From Vibrio sp. PID17_43 (GTDB lineage: Bacteria; Pseudomonadota; Gammaproteobacteria; Enterobacterales; Vibrionaceae): 64,000 bases of DNA. The position numbers were made by a program, and so were the translations under genes. Below, one piece after another: positions 52,920 to 64,000 of this stretch; the stretch's first letter is position 1; every line of letters begins with the position of its first letter. A model generated the notes under the pieces. The model saw nothing but the letters and a program-made list of their open reading frames with translations, made no database searches and was not told the DNA's origin. The stretch lies in contig NZ_LIXM01000022.1 in NCBI RefSeq assembly GCF_002608565.1, positions 1 through 64,000 of the forward strand, given 5' to 3'.

Positions 52920-54326
52920 GTGTCATCTTCGCTTTGGTTGCAATGTTTGCAGCAGCTTCAAGAAGAGCTACCAGCTACAGAATTCAGCATGTGGGTTCGT
53001 CCGTTACAAGCGGAGCTCAATGACAATACTCTCACTCTTTTTGCGCCTAACCGCTTCGTTTTGGATTGGGTTCGTGATAAGTACTTAAACAGTATTAATC
53101 GTCTGTTGCAGGAATACTGTGGCAACGATATTCCTAATCTGCGTTTTGAAGTGGGCAGTCGTCCTGTGGCTGCACCAAAACCGGCACCGACACGTACTCC
53201 GGCGGATGTTGCTGCAGAATCGTCAGCGCCAGCACAACTGCAAGCGCGCAAACCTATCCATAAAACGTGGGATGACGATGCTCAAGCGATCGCAAACATC
53301 AATCACCGCTCGAACGTCAACCCGAAGCATAAATTTAATAACTTTGTTGAAGGTAAGTCCAACCAACTAGGTTTGGCCGCTGCGCGTCAGGTATCGGATA
53401 ATCCAGGCGCGGCGTACAATCCACTATTCTTATATGGCGGTACGGGTTTAGGTAAAACCCACCTTTTACACGCGGTAGGTAATGCGATTGTGGATAACAA
53501 TCCTAACGCCAAAGTGGTGTACATGCACTCTGAGCGTTTCGTGCAAGACATGGTGAAAGCACTGCAAAACAATGCGATTGAAGAGTTCAAGCGCTACTAC
53601 CGCAGTGTGGATGCGTTACTTATCGATGACATTCAATTCTTTGCCAATAAAGAGCGTTCACAAGAAGAATTCTTCCATACTTTCAACGCGCTACTGGAAG
53701 GCAATCAACAGATCATCCTGACTTCTGACCGTTATCCAAAAGAGATCAACGGTGTTGAAGATCGTTTGAAATCTCGTTTTGGTTGGGGCCTAACGGTTGC
53801 GATCGAGCCGCCTGAGCTTGAAACGCGTGTAGCGATCTTGATGAAGAAAGCCGAAGACCACCAAATTCATCTCGCGGATGAAGTGGCGTTCTTTATTGCT
53901 AAGCGTCTGCGCTCTAACGTTCGTGAGCTGGAAGGGGCGTTAAACCGCGTTATCGCCAACGCGAACTTTACTGGTCGTCCAATTACGATTGATTTCGTTC
54001 GTGAAGCGCTGCGTGATTTGTTGGCTCTGCAAGAGAAGTTGGTGACTATCGACAATATTCAGAAGACGGTTGCGGAATACTACAAAATTAAAGTGGCCGA
54101 TCTGCTGTCTAAACGTCGCTCTCGCTCGGTTGCTCGTCCTCGCCAGCTGGCCATGGCTCTAGCAAAAGAGCTGACCAACCATAGTTTGCCGGAAATTGGT
54201 GATGCATTCGGAGGTCGTGACCACACCACGGTACTGCATGCTTGTCGCAAGATTGAGCAGCTGCGTGAAGAGAGCCACGATATTAAAGAAGATTACTCTA
54301 ACTTGATTCGCACCCTGTCTTCGTAA
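52920..54326 (+). CDS. dnaA: Chromosomal replication initiator protein DnaA
   Basis: AAA+ initiator that binds the boxes in oriC and melts the 13-mers. The 468 residues have the N-terminal DnaB-interaction domain (to about 80), a Pro/Ala-rich linker, Walker A GGTGLGKT at 173-180, Walker [10 protein letters not shown] and the C-terminal helix-turn-helix with the signature [17 protein letters not shown]. The start is GTG at 52920. It heads dnaA-dnaN-recF-gyrB, about 7.5 kb from oriC. Confidence 0.98.
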   Translation: MSSSLWLQCLQQLQEELPATEFSMWVRPLQAELNDNTLTLFAPNRFVLDWVRDKYLNSINRLLQEYCGNDIPNLRFEVGSRPVAAPKPAPTRTPADVAAESSAPAQLQARKPIHKTWDDDAQAIANINHRSNVNPKHKFNNFVEGKSNQLGLAAARQVSDNPGAAYNPLFLYGGTGLGKTHLLHAVGNAIVDNNPNAKVVYMHSERFVQDMVKALQNNAIEEFKRYYRSVDALLIDDIQFFANKERSQEEFFHTFNALLEGNQQIILTSDRYPKEINGVEDRLKSRFGWGLTVAIEPPELETRVAILMKKAEDHQIHLADEVAFFIAKRLRSNVRELEGALNRVIANANFTGRPITIDFVREALRDLLALQEKLVTIDNIQKTVAEYYKIKVADLLSKRRSRSVARPRQLAMALAKELTNHSLPEIGDAFGGRDHTTVLHACRKIEQLREESHDIKEDYSNLIRTLSS

Positions 54327-54389
54327 TCGGTTAGAATGAGAGTAATCTAAGCAAATCATTAATTGAGCTGACAGCGTAAAGAGCCAAGC

Positions 54390-55490
54390 ATGAAATTTAC
54401 CATTGAACGTAGCCATTTAATCAAACCGCTACAACAGGTTTCGGGCGCACTAGGTGGCCGACCAACCCTGCCAATTTTGGGTAACCTACTGCTTAAAGTA
54501 GAAGAGAACGTGTTATCCATGACCGCGACCGATTTGGAAGTGGAATTGGTGAGCAAAGTGACTCTGGAAGGGGATTTTGAAGCAGGCAGCATTACGGTTC
54601 CTTCTCGTAAGTTTCTCGATATCTGCCGTGGTCTACCAGATGATGCCATCATCACCTTCGTATTAGAAGGCGATCGCGTGCAAGTTCGCTCTGGTCGTAG
54701 CCGTTTCTCTTTGGCAACCCTACCAGCGAATGATTTCCCGAACATTGAAGATTGGCAAAGTGAAGTCGAAGTCTCACTAAGCCAAGCAGAACTGCGCACT
54801 CTGATCGACAAGACTCAGTTCTCAATGGCGAACCAAGACGTACGTTACTACCTAAACGGTATGTTGTTTGAAATCGATGGTACGACACTACGCAGTGTTG
54901 CAACCGACGGTCACCGTATGGCGGTATCTCAAACTCAGTTGGGTGCGGATTTTGCGCAGAAGCAAATCATCGTGCCACGTAAAGGTGTGCAAGAGCTGGT
55001 TAAGCTTATGGATGCACCGGAGCAACCTGTTGTGCTACAAATCGGTAGCTCAAACGTACGCGCAGAAGTAAATAACTTTATCTTCACTTCTAAGCTTGTT
55101 GATGGGCGTTTCCCAGATTATCGCCGCGTAATGCCGCAAAGTACCAACAAAACACTAGAAGCAAGCTGTGATGAATTACGTCAAGCATTCTCACGCGCCG
55201 CGATTCTTTCAAACGAAAAATTCCGTGGTGTACGTGTGAATCTTGCGGGTAGCGAAATGCGCATTACTGCCAACAACCCAGAGCAAGAAGAAGCAGAAGA
55301 AATGCTCGACGTGACCTTTGAAGGTGACGCGATCGAAATCGGCTTTAACGTAAGCTACGTACTTGATGTGCTCAATACACTGCGCTGTGAAAATGTGCGC
55401 GTGTCGATGTCGGATGCCAACGCCAGTGCGTTGATTGAAAATGCAGACGACGACAGTGCCATGTACGTGGTGATGCCAATTCGTCTATAA
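54390..55490 (+). CDS. dnaN: DNA polymerase III sliding clamp (beta subunit)
   Basis: Ring-shaped processivity factor of the replicase. The 366-residue length equals E. coli beta. It begins MKFTIERSHLIKPLQQVSGALGG in pieces within residues 1-23 and ends with the conserved YVVMPIRL, which forms part of the partner-binding cleft. Three repeated clamp domains of ~120 residues are expected. It lies 63 bp after dnaA and 9 bp before recF. Confidence 0.98.
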   Translation: MKFTIERSHLIKPLQQVSGALGGRPTLPILGNLLLKVEENVLSMTATDLEVELVSKVTLEGDFEAGSITVPSRKFLDICRGLPDDAIITFVLEGDRVQVRSGRSRFSLATLPANDFPNIEDWQSEVEVSLSQAELRTLIDKTQFSMANQDVRYYLNGMLFEIDGTTLRSVATDGHRMAVSQTQLGADFAQKQIIVPRKGVQELVKLMDAPEQPVVLQIGSSNVRAEVNNFIFTSKLVDGRFPDYRRVMPQSTNKTLEASCDELRQAFSRAAILSNEKFRGVRVNLAGSEMRITANNPEQEEAEEMLDVTFEGDAIEIGFNVSYVLDVLNTLRCENVRVSMSDANASALIENADDDSAMYVVMPIRL

Positions 55491-55499
55491 GCCATCTGA

Positions 55500-59010
<3,511 letters not shown>

Positions 59011-59036
59011 TCGATAAGACGCTGTCAAACATAATG

Positions 59037-59069
59037 AAAAACGCCATCTCGTAAGAGGTGGCGTTTTTT
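59037..59069 (+). terminator. Intrinsic terminator of gyrB
   Basis: ACGCCATCTC, loop GTAA and GAGGTGGCGT followed by TTTTT, with A residues on the 5' side. Confidence 0.92.
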
Positions 59070-59149
59070 AATGGTTTGAATACCGAATACGGAGCGCTGC
59101 GCTAACCGAATACAGAACAGCTTGACGCGACTGAAAGGCAAACAGACGA

Positions 59150-59191
59150 TAATCCGTAATCCGTAATCCGTAATCCGTAATCCGTAATCCG
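59150..59191 (+). repeat. Six tandem copies of TAATCCG
   Basis: Six uninterrupted 7-bp units lie between the gyrB terminator and the Hsp20 promoter, ending 20 bp before the -35 of that promoter. Two CCGAATAC copies at about 59085-59112 may be older, diverged relatives. The number of units may vary between strains. Confidence 0.95.
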
Positions 59192-59211
59192 TAAAAAGTT
59201 TTTAGTTCCCC

Positions 59212-59239
59212 CTTGAAAGCCCATTTTTCGACCTTATAT
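59212..59239 (+). promoter_or_regulatory. Sigma-32 (heat shock) promoter of the Hsp20 gene
   Basis: CTTGAAA (59212-59218), a 13-bp spacer and CCTTATAT (59232-59239) match the RpoH consensus CTTGAAA-N13-14-CCCCATnT. The 13-bp spacing is ideal. Confidence 0.87.
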
Positions 59240-59244
59240 CTAGT

Positions 59245-59498
59245 TATGAAGAGGGATAGCTAGCTTGCTCAACAAGAGAAGAATAGCGCCTCAGGGATCG
59301 CTAAACGAGATCGCTCAGGAGAGGATACTCAGTATTGGCACACAACTTGACCCTAGATTCGACATCATGTCCCTGAACCTAAAGAGTAGGTCAGAGGAAT
59401 GCATCATCGGATCCCTTAGCTCGGCGTTTTCTTGCATAAATGCGCCACGTGGATGACCTTCATCCGGGCTAAGACTATTGCTTAAAAGAGGATAGATT
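59245..59498 (+). promoter_or_regulatory. Long Hsp20 mRNA leader, candidate ROSE-like RNA thermometer
   Basis: About 250 nt separate the promoter from the start codon. The 3' end reads TTGCTTAAAAGAGGATAG before ATTATG; a UUGCU next to an AGAGGA Shine-Dalgarno is the hallmark of ROSE thermometers in small heat-shock mRNAs, where it pairs with the ribosome site at low temperature. Upstream arms such as GGATGACCTTCATCC (59452-59466) and the CCTCAGG/CCTGAGC-like arms at 59288-59324 suggest several stems. Not proven without folding. Confidence 0.65.
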
Positions 59499-59936
59499 AT
59501 GCGTAATGTAGATTTCTCACCACTATACCGTAATGCAATTGGCTTCGACCGTCTGTTCAACCTGATGGAAGCAAGCTCTGCGAAGAATACTTCTGGCGGT
59601 TACCCTCCATACAACATCGAGAAAAAAGACGAGCACAACTACCGTATTACTATGGCAGTGGCAGGTTTTGCTGAAGATCAGCTCGAGCTGACTCAAAACG
59701 AAAACATGTTGATTGTGAAGGGCGAGCGTAAAGCAGAAGAAGGCAAAAGCTACGTCTACCAAGGCATTGCTGAACGCGATTTTGAACGTAAATTCCAACT
59801 AGCGGATTACGTAAAAGTCGTTTGTGCATCAATGGAAAACGGCCTACTTCATATTGATTTAGTTCGTGAAATTCCAGAAGCAATGCAACCACGTAAGATT
59901 GCTATCGGTGGTAACAACCTGATTGAAAACAACTAA
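59499..59936 (+). CDS. ibpA: Small heat shock protein Hsp20 (IbpA family)
   Basis: ATP-independent holdase that binds unfolding proteins. The 145 residues start [23 protein letters not shown], in pieces within residues 1-23, as in E. coli IbpA/IbpB. The alpha-crystallin domain runs from about 38 to 128 ([44 protein letters not shown]). A short C-terminal tail with KIAIGG contains the IxI-type contact. The gene is single here, with no second ibp gene beside it, and is under a sigma-32 promoter. Confidence 0.95.
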   Translation: MRNVDFSPLYRNAIGFDRLFNLMEASSAKNTSGGYPPYNIEKKDEHNYRITMAVAGFAEDQLELTQNENMLIVKGERKAEEGKSYVYQGIAERDFERKFQLADYVKVVCASMENGLLHIDLVREIPEAMQPRKIAIGGNNLIENN

Positions 59937-59965
59937 TCAGTAAACCACCCGGATTATAGAATGAG

Positions 59966-60004
59966 AAAGAGCGCCTTCCATGATGGAAAAGGGCGCTCTT
60001 TTTA
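59966..60004. terminator. Terminator between ibpA and avtA
   Basis: AAAGAGCGCC and GGGCGCTCTTT enclose a second stem TTCCAT/ATGGAA; T residues follow on the + strand. It lies between convergent genes. Confidence 0.88.
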
Positions 60005-60058
60005 GTTTGGGCTTTCAACGTCACCATTCCAAAGAGAAGAGCGACTGAACTAGAAAAT

Positions 60059-61312
60059 CTATTTACCTTCGCGATAAGCCTTTTCTACTTCTTCTGCGAT
60101 AATTGCAATGCCTTTCTGCATCATCTCATCGTCTTGAACGTAGTTCATGCGTAAGCATTGATGAGCATGATCCCATTCGTCTTTCTGACCAATAAAGAAG
60201 TATTCACCCGGGACAATCAATACACCACGCGCTTTTAAGCGTTGGTACAACGCCATCGTGGTGATTGGGAGTTCATCAAACCATAACCACAAAAAGATAG
60301 CACCTTCCGGTTTGTGGATGCGGAATCGCTCATCGGTAATCGCTTCTTGGAGCAGTTCAACCGCACGTTGCGACTTCTGCTTGTAGAACGGCTTAATCAC
60401 CTCTGAACTCAGTTTAAGCAGTTCTCCTTTACCAATGATGTGGTTTGCCAGTGCTGGGCCGACACTGCCCGGTGCTAGGCTGATGATGCCGTTCATGTTG
60501 GTTAACGCTTGAGTGATTTCTTCACTCGCAATCACAATCCCACAACGTACACCTGGCAGACCAAGCTTAGATAGGCTCATGCACAGGATAGTATTTTCAT
60601 TCCAGAATGGTTCGACATCTTCAAAAATGATGTTCGGAAACGGTAGGCCGTAGGCGTTATCGATGATCAGCGGGATGTTATTGTCACGTGCCAGTTTATC
60701 CAACTTACGCACTTCTTCGTCTGTCAGTACGTTACCCGTAGGGTTAGTTGGGCGAGATGCACAGATCGCTGCAACAGAGTCATCGACTTTTAGCTGCTCA
60801 AAATCGACATGGTATTTAAATAGCCCATTCTCTAACAGCTCGATTTCTGGGTGGTAAGAGACAAAGATATCTTCATCAATCCCTGCATCACCGTAGCCGA
60901 TGTACTCAGGCGCGATTGGTAGCAGGACTTTCTTGTGTGAACCATCGGGCTGTTTACCTGCCAGTAAATTGAACAAGTAGAAGAAGCCACTTTGGCTACC
61001 GTTAGTCAGGCTGATGTTCTTCTCACTGATGTCCCAGCCATAAGTTTCACGGAATAACTGAGCCAGTGCTTTAACAAACGCATCTTTGCCCTGCGGACCA
61101 TCGTAGTTGGCGAGGGCGGCGACGAGCTCCCCACTGGCGAGCATTTCTTCACTGGCTTGGCGAAAGTAATCGAGCATGACAGGAATGGCGGCTGGGTTAC
61201 CCCCACCGAGCATGATGGCACCTGGTGTGCGCAGACCATCATTCAAATCGTCCATTAACTGCGTGATACCGGAATACTGATTAAATTTTTCACCAAACTT
61301 AGAGAACTGCAT
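60059..61312 (-). CDS. avtA: Valine-pyruvate aminotransferase
   Basis: PLP enzyme (fold type I) that swaps amino groups between valine or alanine and their keto acids, a side route to valine and alanine. The 417 residues begin MQFSKFGEKFNQYSGITQLMDD, in pieces within residues 1-22, as in E. coli AvtA. Other signatures are GGGNPAAIP, SRPTNPTGNVL-type ASRPTNPTGNV, and the PLP lysine in MSLSKLGLPGVRCGIV near residue 247. Single-gene unit. Confidence 0.94.
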   Translation of the reverse strand: MQFSKFGEKFNQYSGITQLMDDLNDGLRTPGAIMLGGGNPAAIPVMLDYFRQASEEMLASGELVAALANYDGPQGKDAFVKALAQLFRETYGWDISEKNISLTNGSQSGFFYLFNLLAGKQPDGSHKKVLLPIAPEYIGYGDAGIDEDIFVSYHPEIELLENGLFKYHVDFEQLKVDDSVAAICASRPTNPTGNVLTDEEVRKLDKLARDNNIPLIIDNAYGLPFPNIIFEDVEPFWNENTILCMSLSKLGLPGVRCGIVIASEEITQALTNMNGIISLAPGSVGPALANHIIGKGELLKLSSEVIKPFYKQKSQRAVELLQEAITDERFRIHKPEGAIFLWLWFDELPITTMALYQRLKARGVLIVPGEYFFIGQKDEWDHAHQCLRMNYVQDDEMMQKGIAIIAEEVEKAYREGK

Positions 61313-61494
61313 TTGTCGTTATACCTAATTCATTGTGATTGCTTTGTGTATGTTTGTGCCGATGTTTTATCGGCTTATCGAGTAATCCTTGACCTTACCT
61401 CAATGCGTAATTAACGCAAAGTGTGAATTAAGCCGAAAAAGAAAAAAGTGTGTCATCAGACCAGGGGTACGAGAGAAAAAGGCAAAAAGAGCAA

Positions 61495-61521
61495 TAAAAA
61501 AGGGAAGCTTATGCTTCCCTT
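61495..61521 (-). terminator. Terminator of the alpha-amylase gene
   Basis: AAGGGAAGC, loop and GCTTCCCTT with a T run on the minus strand, 20 bp after the stop at 61542. The 61313-61494 stretch upstream of avtA otherwise shows no gene. Confidence 0.9.
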
Positions 61522-61541
61522 GCTGGTGGAGAGAGTGTGAG

Positions 61542-63626
61542 TTACTCACCGGTGTAAACAATCAGTACCTTATCGTCTTGGTATTGACGCTCGAACGCGT
61601 AGTAACCTTCTTGGTTACGAGTGATGTGCTTACCTTGAGCAACCGCTGGGTGGCGTTTACGGAATTCGCCTAGCTTTTGCCAATGTTGCAGGAGATCTTC
61701 ACGCTCGCCATGAATCTTTTCCCATGGCATATCAGAGCGAGTGCCTTGATGAGCATCTGAGCCGGTAACGCCGAAGTCACGAGCGATCTCATCACCGTAA
61801 TAGATTTGTATAGCACCTGGCGCCAGCATCAGTGCACTGGCTGCACGAGCTTGATCGTCAAAGCTACGACTGCGTGCCGACCAGAACAATTGAGTATCGT
61901 GTGAAGACAGGTAGCTCAGCACGTTGAACTCAGGATCGGTATTGATGCGTTCTGCGTAGCGACGGTAGTCACCATCAAGCTGAGCGAAACACTTCAATGC
62001 TTTTGGTGCAACATCGGATTGGAACTCGAAGTTGATGATGGAATCGAAGCCGTTATCAAAATACGGGCTTTTCACCACGCTGTGCGCCCACACTTCACCT
62101 GTCATCCAGAAAGGAAGGTCATCTAAGGCTTTGTCTGGGTTGTTTTGCTTCCATTCAGCAAGGGCTTGAGTGGTGCTTGCTTTCAGCTCTGCCCAGGCTT
62201 TCATTTCAACGTGTTTGGCGGTGTCGACACGGAAACCATCAATGCCGTAGTCACGTACCCAATCGGATAACCAGCGAATGAGGTGTTCACGTGGGGTTTG
62301 CAGTTCAGCTTGCGAATTAGTGTCTTTATTGCGGAAGAAGTTTGGTAATCCGGTTTTCTGTGTTGATTCGGTTTTGAGATCCGGCAAATAGTTCAAAGAC
62401 ATGGTGATGTCGTTGTAGCCCGGCGCATCGTAATCACCGATATCGGTGCGAAGCCAATCTTTGCCCCACCATTTCTCCCACGCTTCGCTATCACCGTATT
62501 TGATGTAGTCGTTGAAGCTGTGCCAGCTTTGTCCCGATTTTGGTTGCCAGTCGGTCCATTTCTCACCAAGGATTTCTTTCGCTTCTTGGTCATCAAGGTA
62601 AAGCTGACCAAATCCGAATTCCTGCATGTCTGCTAATGTCGCGTAGCCGGTGTGGTTCATGACCACATCCCAAATCACGCGGATGCCTTTTTTGTGCGCG
62701 GTATCGACGAAGGCTTTCAGTTCATCTTCGGTACCCATGTTGGCATCTAATTTTGTCCAGTCTTGATGGTAGTAGCCGTGGTAGCCGTAGTGCTTAAAGT
62801 CGCCTTTATCACCGCCTCCAACCCAACCATGGATTTGTTCCAGTGGCGAGGTTATCCAAATTGCATTCACACCAAGGGATTCGATGTAATCGAGTTTTTT
62901 TGTCAGGCCTGCTAAGTCACCACCGTGGAAGGTACCTATCTCGTATTGGCCGTCCTTGCTACGACCGTAGCTGTTGTCGTTGTCTGGGTTGCCGTTATAG
63001 AAACGGTCGGTCATAACGAAGTACACCGTCGCGTTATCCCAGCGGAACGGTTTCTCGGCTTGCTGCTCAACTTCTTCTAGCAATAACAGGCCTTGGCTCA
63101 TAGGACCAGGCTGCATGGTCACACTGCCATTAGTTACCGTGGCTTCTTGTCCGGTTAATGCATCACGAACGACAGTGCCATCAGTAAAGGTTTGGGTAAC
63201 GTCGATGGTTTTTGGCGTATCAGTCGCTACAGGACAAGAGTAGGTGATGTCCTGATTCTGTTTGGGCTTTAGTTTAACCGTTAGCTCGTTAGTGTTAGGG
63301 TTAAGCGCAAATTGATAGGTATTGGCTTTGAAGATGCGTAGTGGCATGTTCGCATCTGTGGCACAGTTATCCATTTTTAATGGACGATTGAACTTGATGC
63401 GGTTTTCTTCTGCTAGGGCAAAGCGACTGCCACAGCTTTGTTTGCTGTCGGCAATGGTAAAGGTGTAGCTGCCTTTTTCTAGTTTTTGCTCTGCGACAAG
63501 TAACCCTTCAGAGTTTTTTTCGAACACGGTAGTGTCGTCACCAACGGTTAATACGATGGCATTTTCTGGTATTTGGTTACAGGCGCTCAGTAGACCGATA
63601 GACAGTGCGAGAATTGTTTTTTTCAT
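61542..63626 (-). CDS. Lipoprotein alpha-amylase, GH13 family (MalS-like)
   Basis: Hydrolyses alpha-1,4-glucans such as starch and maltodextrins. The 694-residue precursor has a lipobox LSAC with Cys16; Asn follows, so outer-membrane anchoring is likely. An N-terminal beta-rich region (about 20-190) precedes the (beta/alpha)8 catalytic domain with VVMNHTGY, the nucleophile Asp in DGFRVDTAKHVE, the acid Glu in MTGEVWAHS and LSSHDTQLFW. Length and domain plan resemble E. coli periplasmic MalS. No mal genes flank it. Confidence 0.92.
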   Translation of the reverse strand: MKKTILALSIGLLSACNQIPENAIVLTVGDDTTVFEKNSEGLLVAEQKLEKGSYTFTIADSKQSCGSRFALAEENRIKFNRPLKMDNCATDANMPLRIFKANTYQFALNPNTNELTVKLKPKQNQDITYSCPVATDTPKTIDVTQTFTDGTVVRDALTGQEATVTNGSVTMQPGPMSQGLLLLEEVEQQAEKPFRWDNATVYFVMTDRFYNGNPDNDNSYGRSKDGQYEIGTFHGGDLAGLTKKLDYIESLGVNAIWITSPLEQIHGWVGGGDKGDFKHYGYHGYYHQDWTKLDANMGTEDELKAFVDTAHKKGIRVIWDVVMNHTGYATLADMQEFGFGQLYLDDQEAKEILGEKWTDWQPKSGQSWHSFNDYIKYGDSEAWEKWWGKDWLRTDIGDYDAPGYNDITMSLNYLPDLKTESTQKTGLPNFFRNKDTNSQAELQTPREHLIRWLSDWVRDYGIDGFRVDTAKHVEMKAWAELKASTTQALAEWKQNNPDKALDDLPFWMTGEVWAHSVVKSPYFDNGFDSIINFEFQSDVAPKALKCFAQLDGDYRRYAERINTDPEFNVLSYLSSHDTQLFWSARSRSFDDQARAASALMLAPGAIQIYYGDEIARDFGVTGSDAHQGTRSDMPWEKIHGEREDLLQHWQKLGEFRKRHPAVAQGKHITRNQEGYYAFERQYQDDKVLIVYTGE

Positions 63627-63782
63627 TGTGTCCTTCTCCCGAATAAACAGCCTAGTTATAGCAAAACAGTGCCTCTACAATCCGAGCTCTGCACCGATAA
63701 GTTAAACGCATCTCACCCTACAAATTTTCGTATTGTTCACAAAATGAATAATAAATGCTGCTCACATCAGTTTGAAGACAAC

Positions 63783-63810
63783 AAAAAAGGGAAGCATCAG
63801 CTTCCCTTTT
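63783..63810 (-). terminator. Terminator of glyS
   Basis: AAAAGGGAAGC, loop and GCTTCCCTTTT, 35 bp after the glyS stop on the minus strand, with a T run there. The stem core is the same as in the amylase terminator at 61500. The rest of the 63627-63844 gap shows no gene. Confidence 0.88.
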
Positions 63811-63844
63811 ACTTATCTCTTGATCACTTCTTTAGAGTAATGAA

Positions 63845-64000
63845 TTACTTTTGCAGAAGCGAGATGTCTGCGATCTGTAGGAACAGGTTACGCAGGTTGT
63901 TCAGTAGTGTCAGACGGTTCTTCTTAAGTGCTTCGTCGTCTGCCATTACCATGACGTTGTCGAAGAAAGCATCTACGGACTCACGTAGGTCAGCAAGTTT
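63845..64000 (-). CDS. glyS: Glycyl-tRNA synthetase beta subunit, C-terminal end (partial)
   Basis: The last 51 codons of a leftward gene that continues beyond the window. The translation contains [18 protein letters not shown] and [16 protein letters not shown], the typical C-terminus (anticodon-binding region) of GlyS in the alpha2beta2 bacterial enzyme. The rest of glyS, and probably glyQ, would lie to the right. Confidence 0.94.
   Translation of the reverse strand, partial: KLADLRESVDAFFDNVMVMADDEALKKNRLTLLNNLRNLFLQIADISLLQK

Noticed and set aside
59150..59191. Tandem TAATCCG units as a possible CRISPR or iteron array
   Set aside because: Units are 7 bp and directly abutting, with no spacers; no cas or rep gene nearby.
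59265..59456. A 63-codon frame between the heat shock promoter and ibpA
   Set aside because: No Shine-Dalgarno or known family; it is better explained as the structured Hsp20 mRNA leader, though a leader ORF is not excluded.
61389..61673. A 94-codon + strand frame upstream of avtA
   Set aside because: It runs through the amylase terminator and into the antisense of the amylase gene.

Overview
The window is a stretch of a Vibrio chromosome 1 centred on its replication origin. Gene content and order match the conserved origin-proximal block of vibrios: yrdA-aroE-hemF-tsaC, purEK, dprA/def-fmt-rsmB-trkAH, ilvGMEDA, glmU, the atp operon, parAB-rsmG-mnmG, oriC, mioC-mnmE-yidC-yidD-rnpA-rpmH, dnaA-dnaN-recF-gyrB. 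The 16S rRNA 5' sequence, the abundance of Dam sites (GATC) at oriC and the DUF2860 and DUF3157 proteins also point to Vibrio. I cannot fix the species by reading alone.

Layout. 1-0.7 kb: 5' end of a leftward rRNA operon with two promoters and a boxA antiterminator. 0.7-6.5 kb: yrdA, a leftward tsaC-hemF-aroE-DUF1488 cluster and a PurR-controlled purEK operon. 6.5-15.6 kb: leftward LysM-dprA-smg-yrdD, divergent from def-fmt-rsmB, followed by trkA-trkH. 15.6-25.1 kb: trhA, a Spo0M-like protein, two unlisted small ORFs with their own terminator, yihD, ccoG, srkA, dsbA, an acyltransferase, a DUF2860 outer membrane protein and comM. 25.3-31.9 kb: ilvL leader and attenuator, then ilvGMEDA, for branched-chain amino acids. 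31.9-32.2 kb: a LysR-type remnant. 32.2-40.8 kb: glmU and the complete atpIBEFHAGDC operon. 40.9-45.1 kb: mnmG-rsmG-parA-parB. 45.1-45.57 kb: oriC. 45.6-50.1 kb: mioC, mnmE, yidC-yidD-rnpA-rpmH. 50.2-52.5 kb: an amino-acid ABC transporter lying between rpmH and dnaA. 52.9-59 kb: dnaA-dnaN-recF-gyrB. 59-60 kb: a 7-bp tandem repeat and a heat-shock-controlled Hsp20 gene. 60-64 kb: avtA, a lipoprotein alpha-amylase and the end of glyS.

The core theme is replication, segregation and growth: oriC, DnaA and its GATC-rich promoter region, the DNA clamp, gyrase, ParAB, ATP synthase, tRNA modification (MnmE/MnmG) and membrane protein insertion (YidC) sit together and are highly dosed during fast growth. 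Regulation visible in the DNA includes a PurR operator, an ilv attenuator, a sigma-32 promoter with a candidate RNA thermometer, and many intrinsic terminators.

I found no defence island, prophage, integron, CRISPR array or insertion sequence, and no convincing undescribed multi-gene system. The items most worth a second look are the small-ORF pair at 17.37-17.68 kb, a DsbA with a CPAC active site, the long Hsp20 leader, a parS-like site inside recF and the structured rpmH leader.
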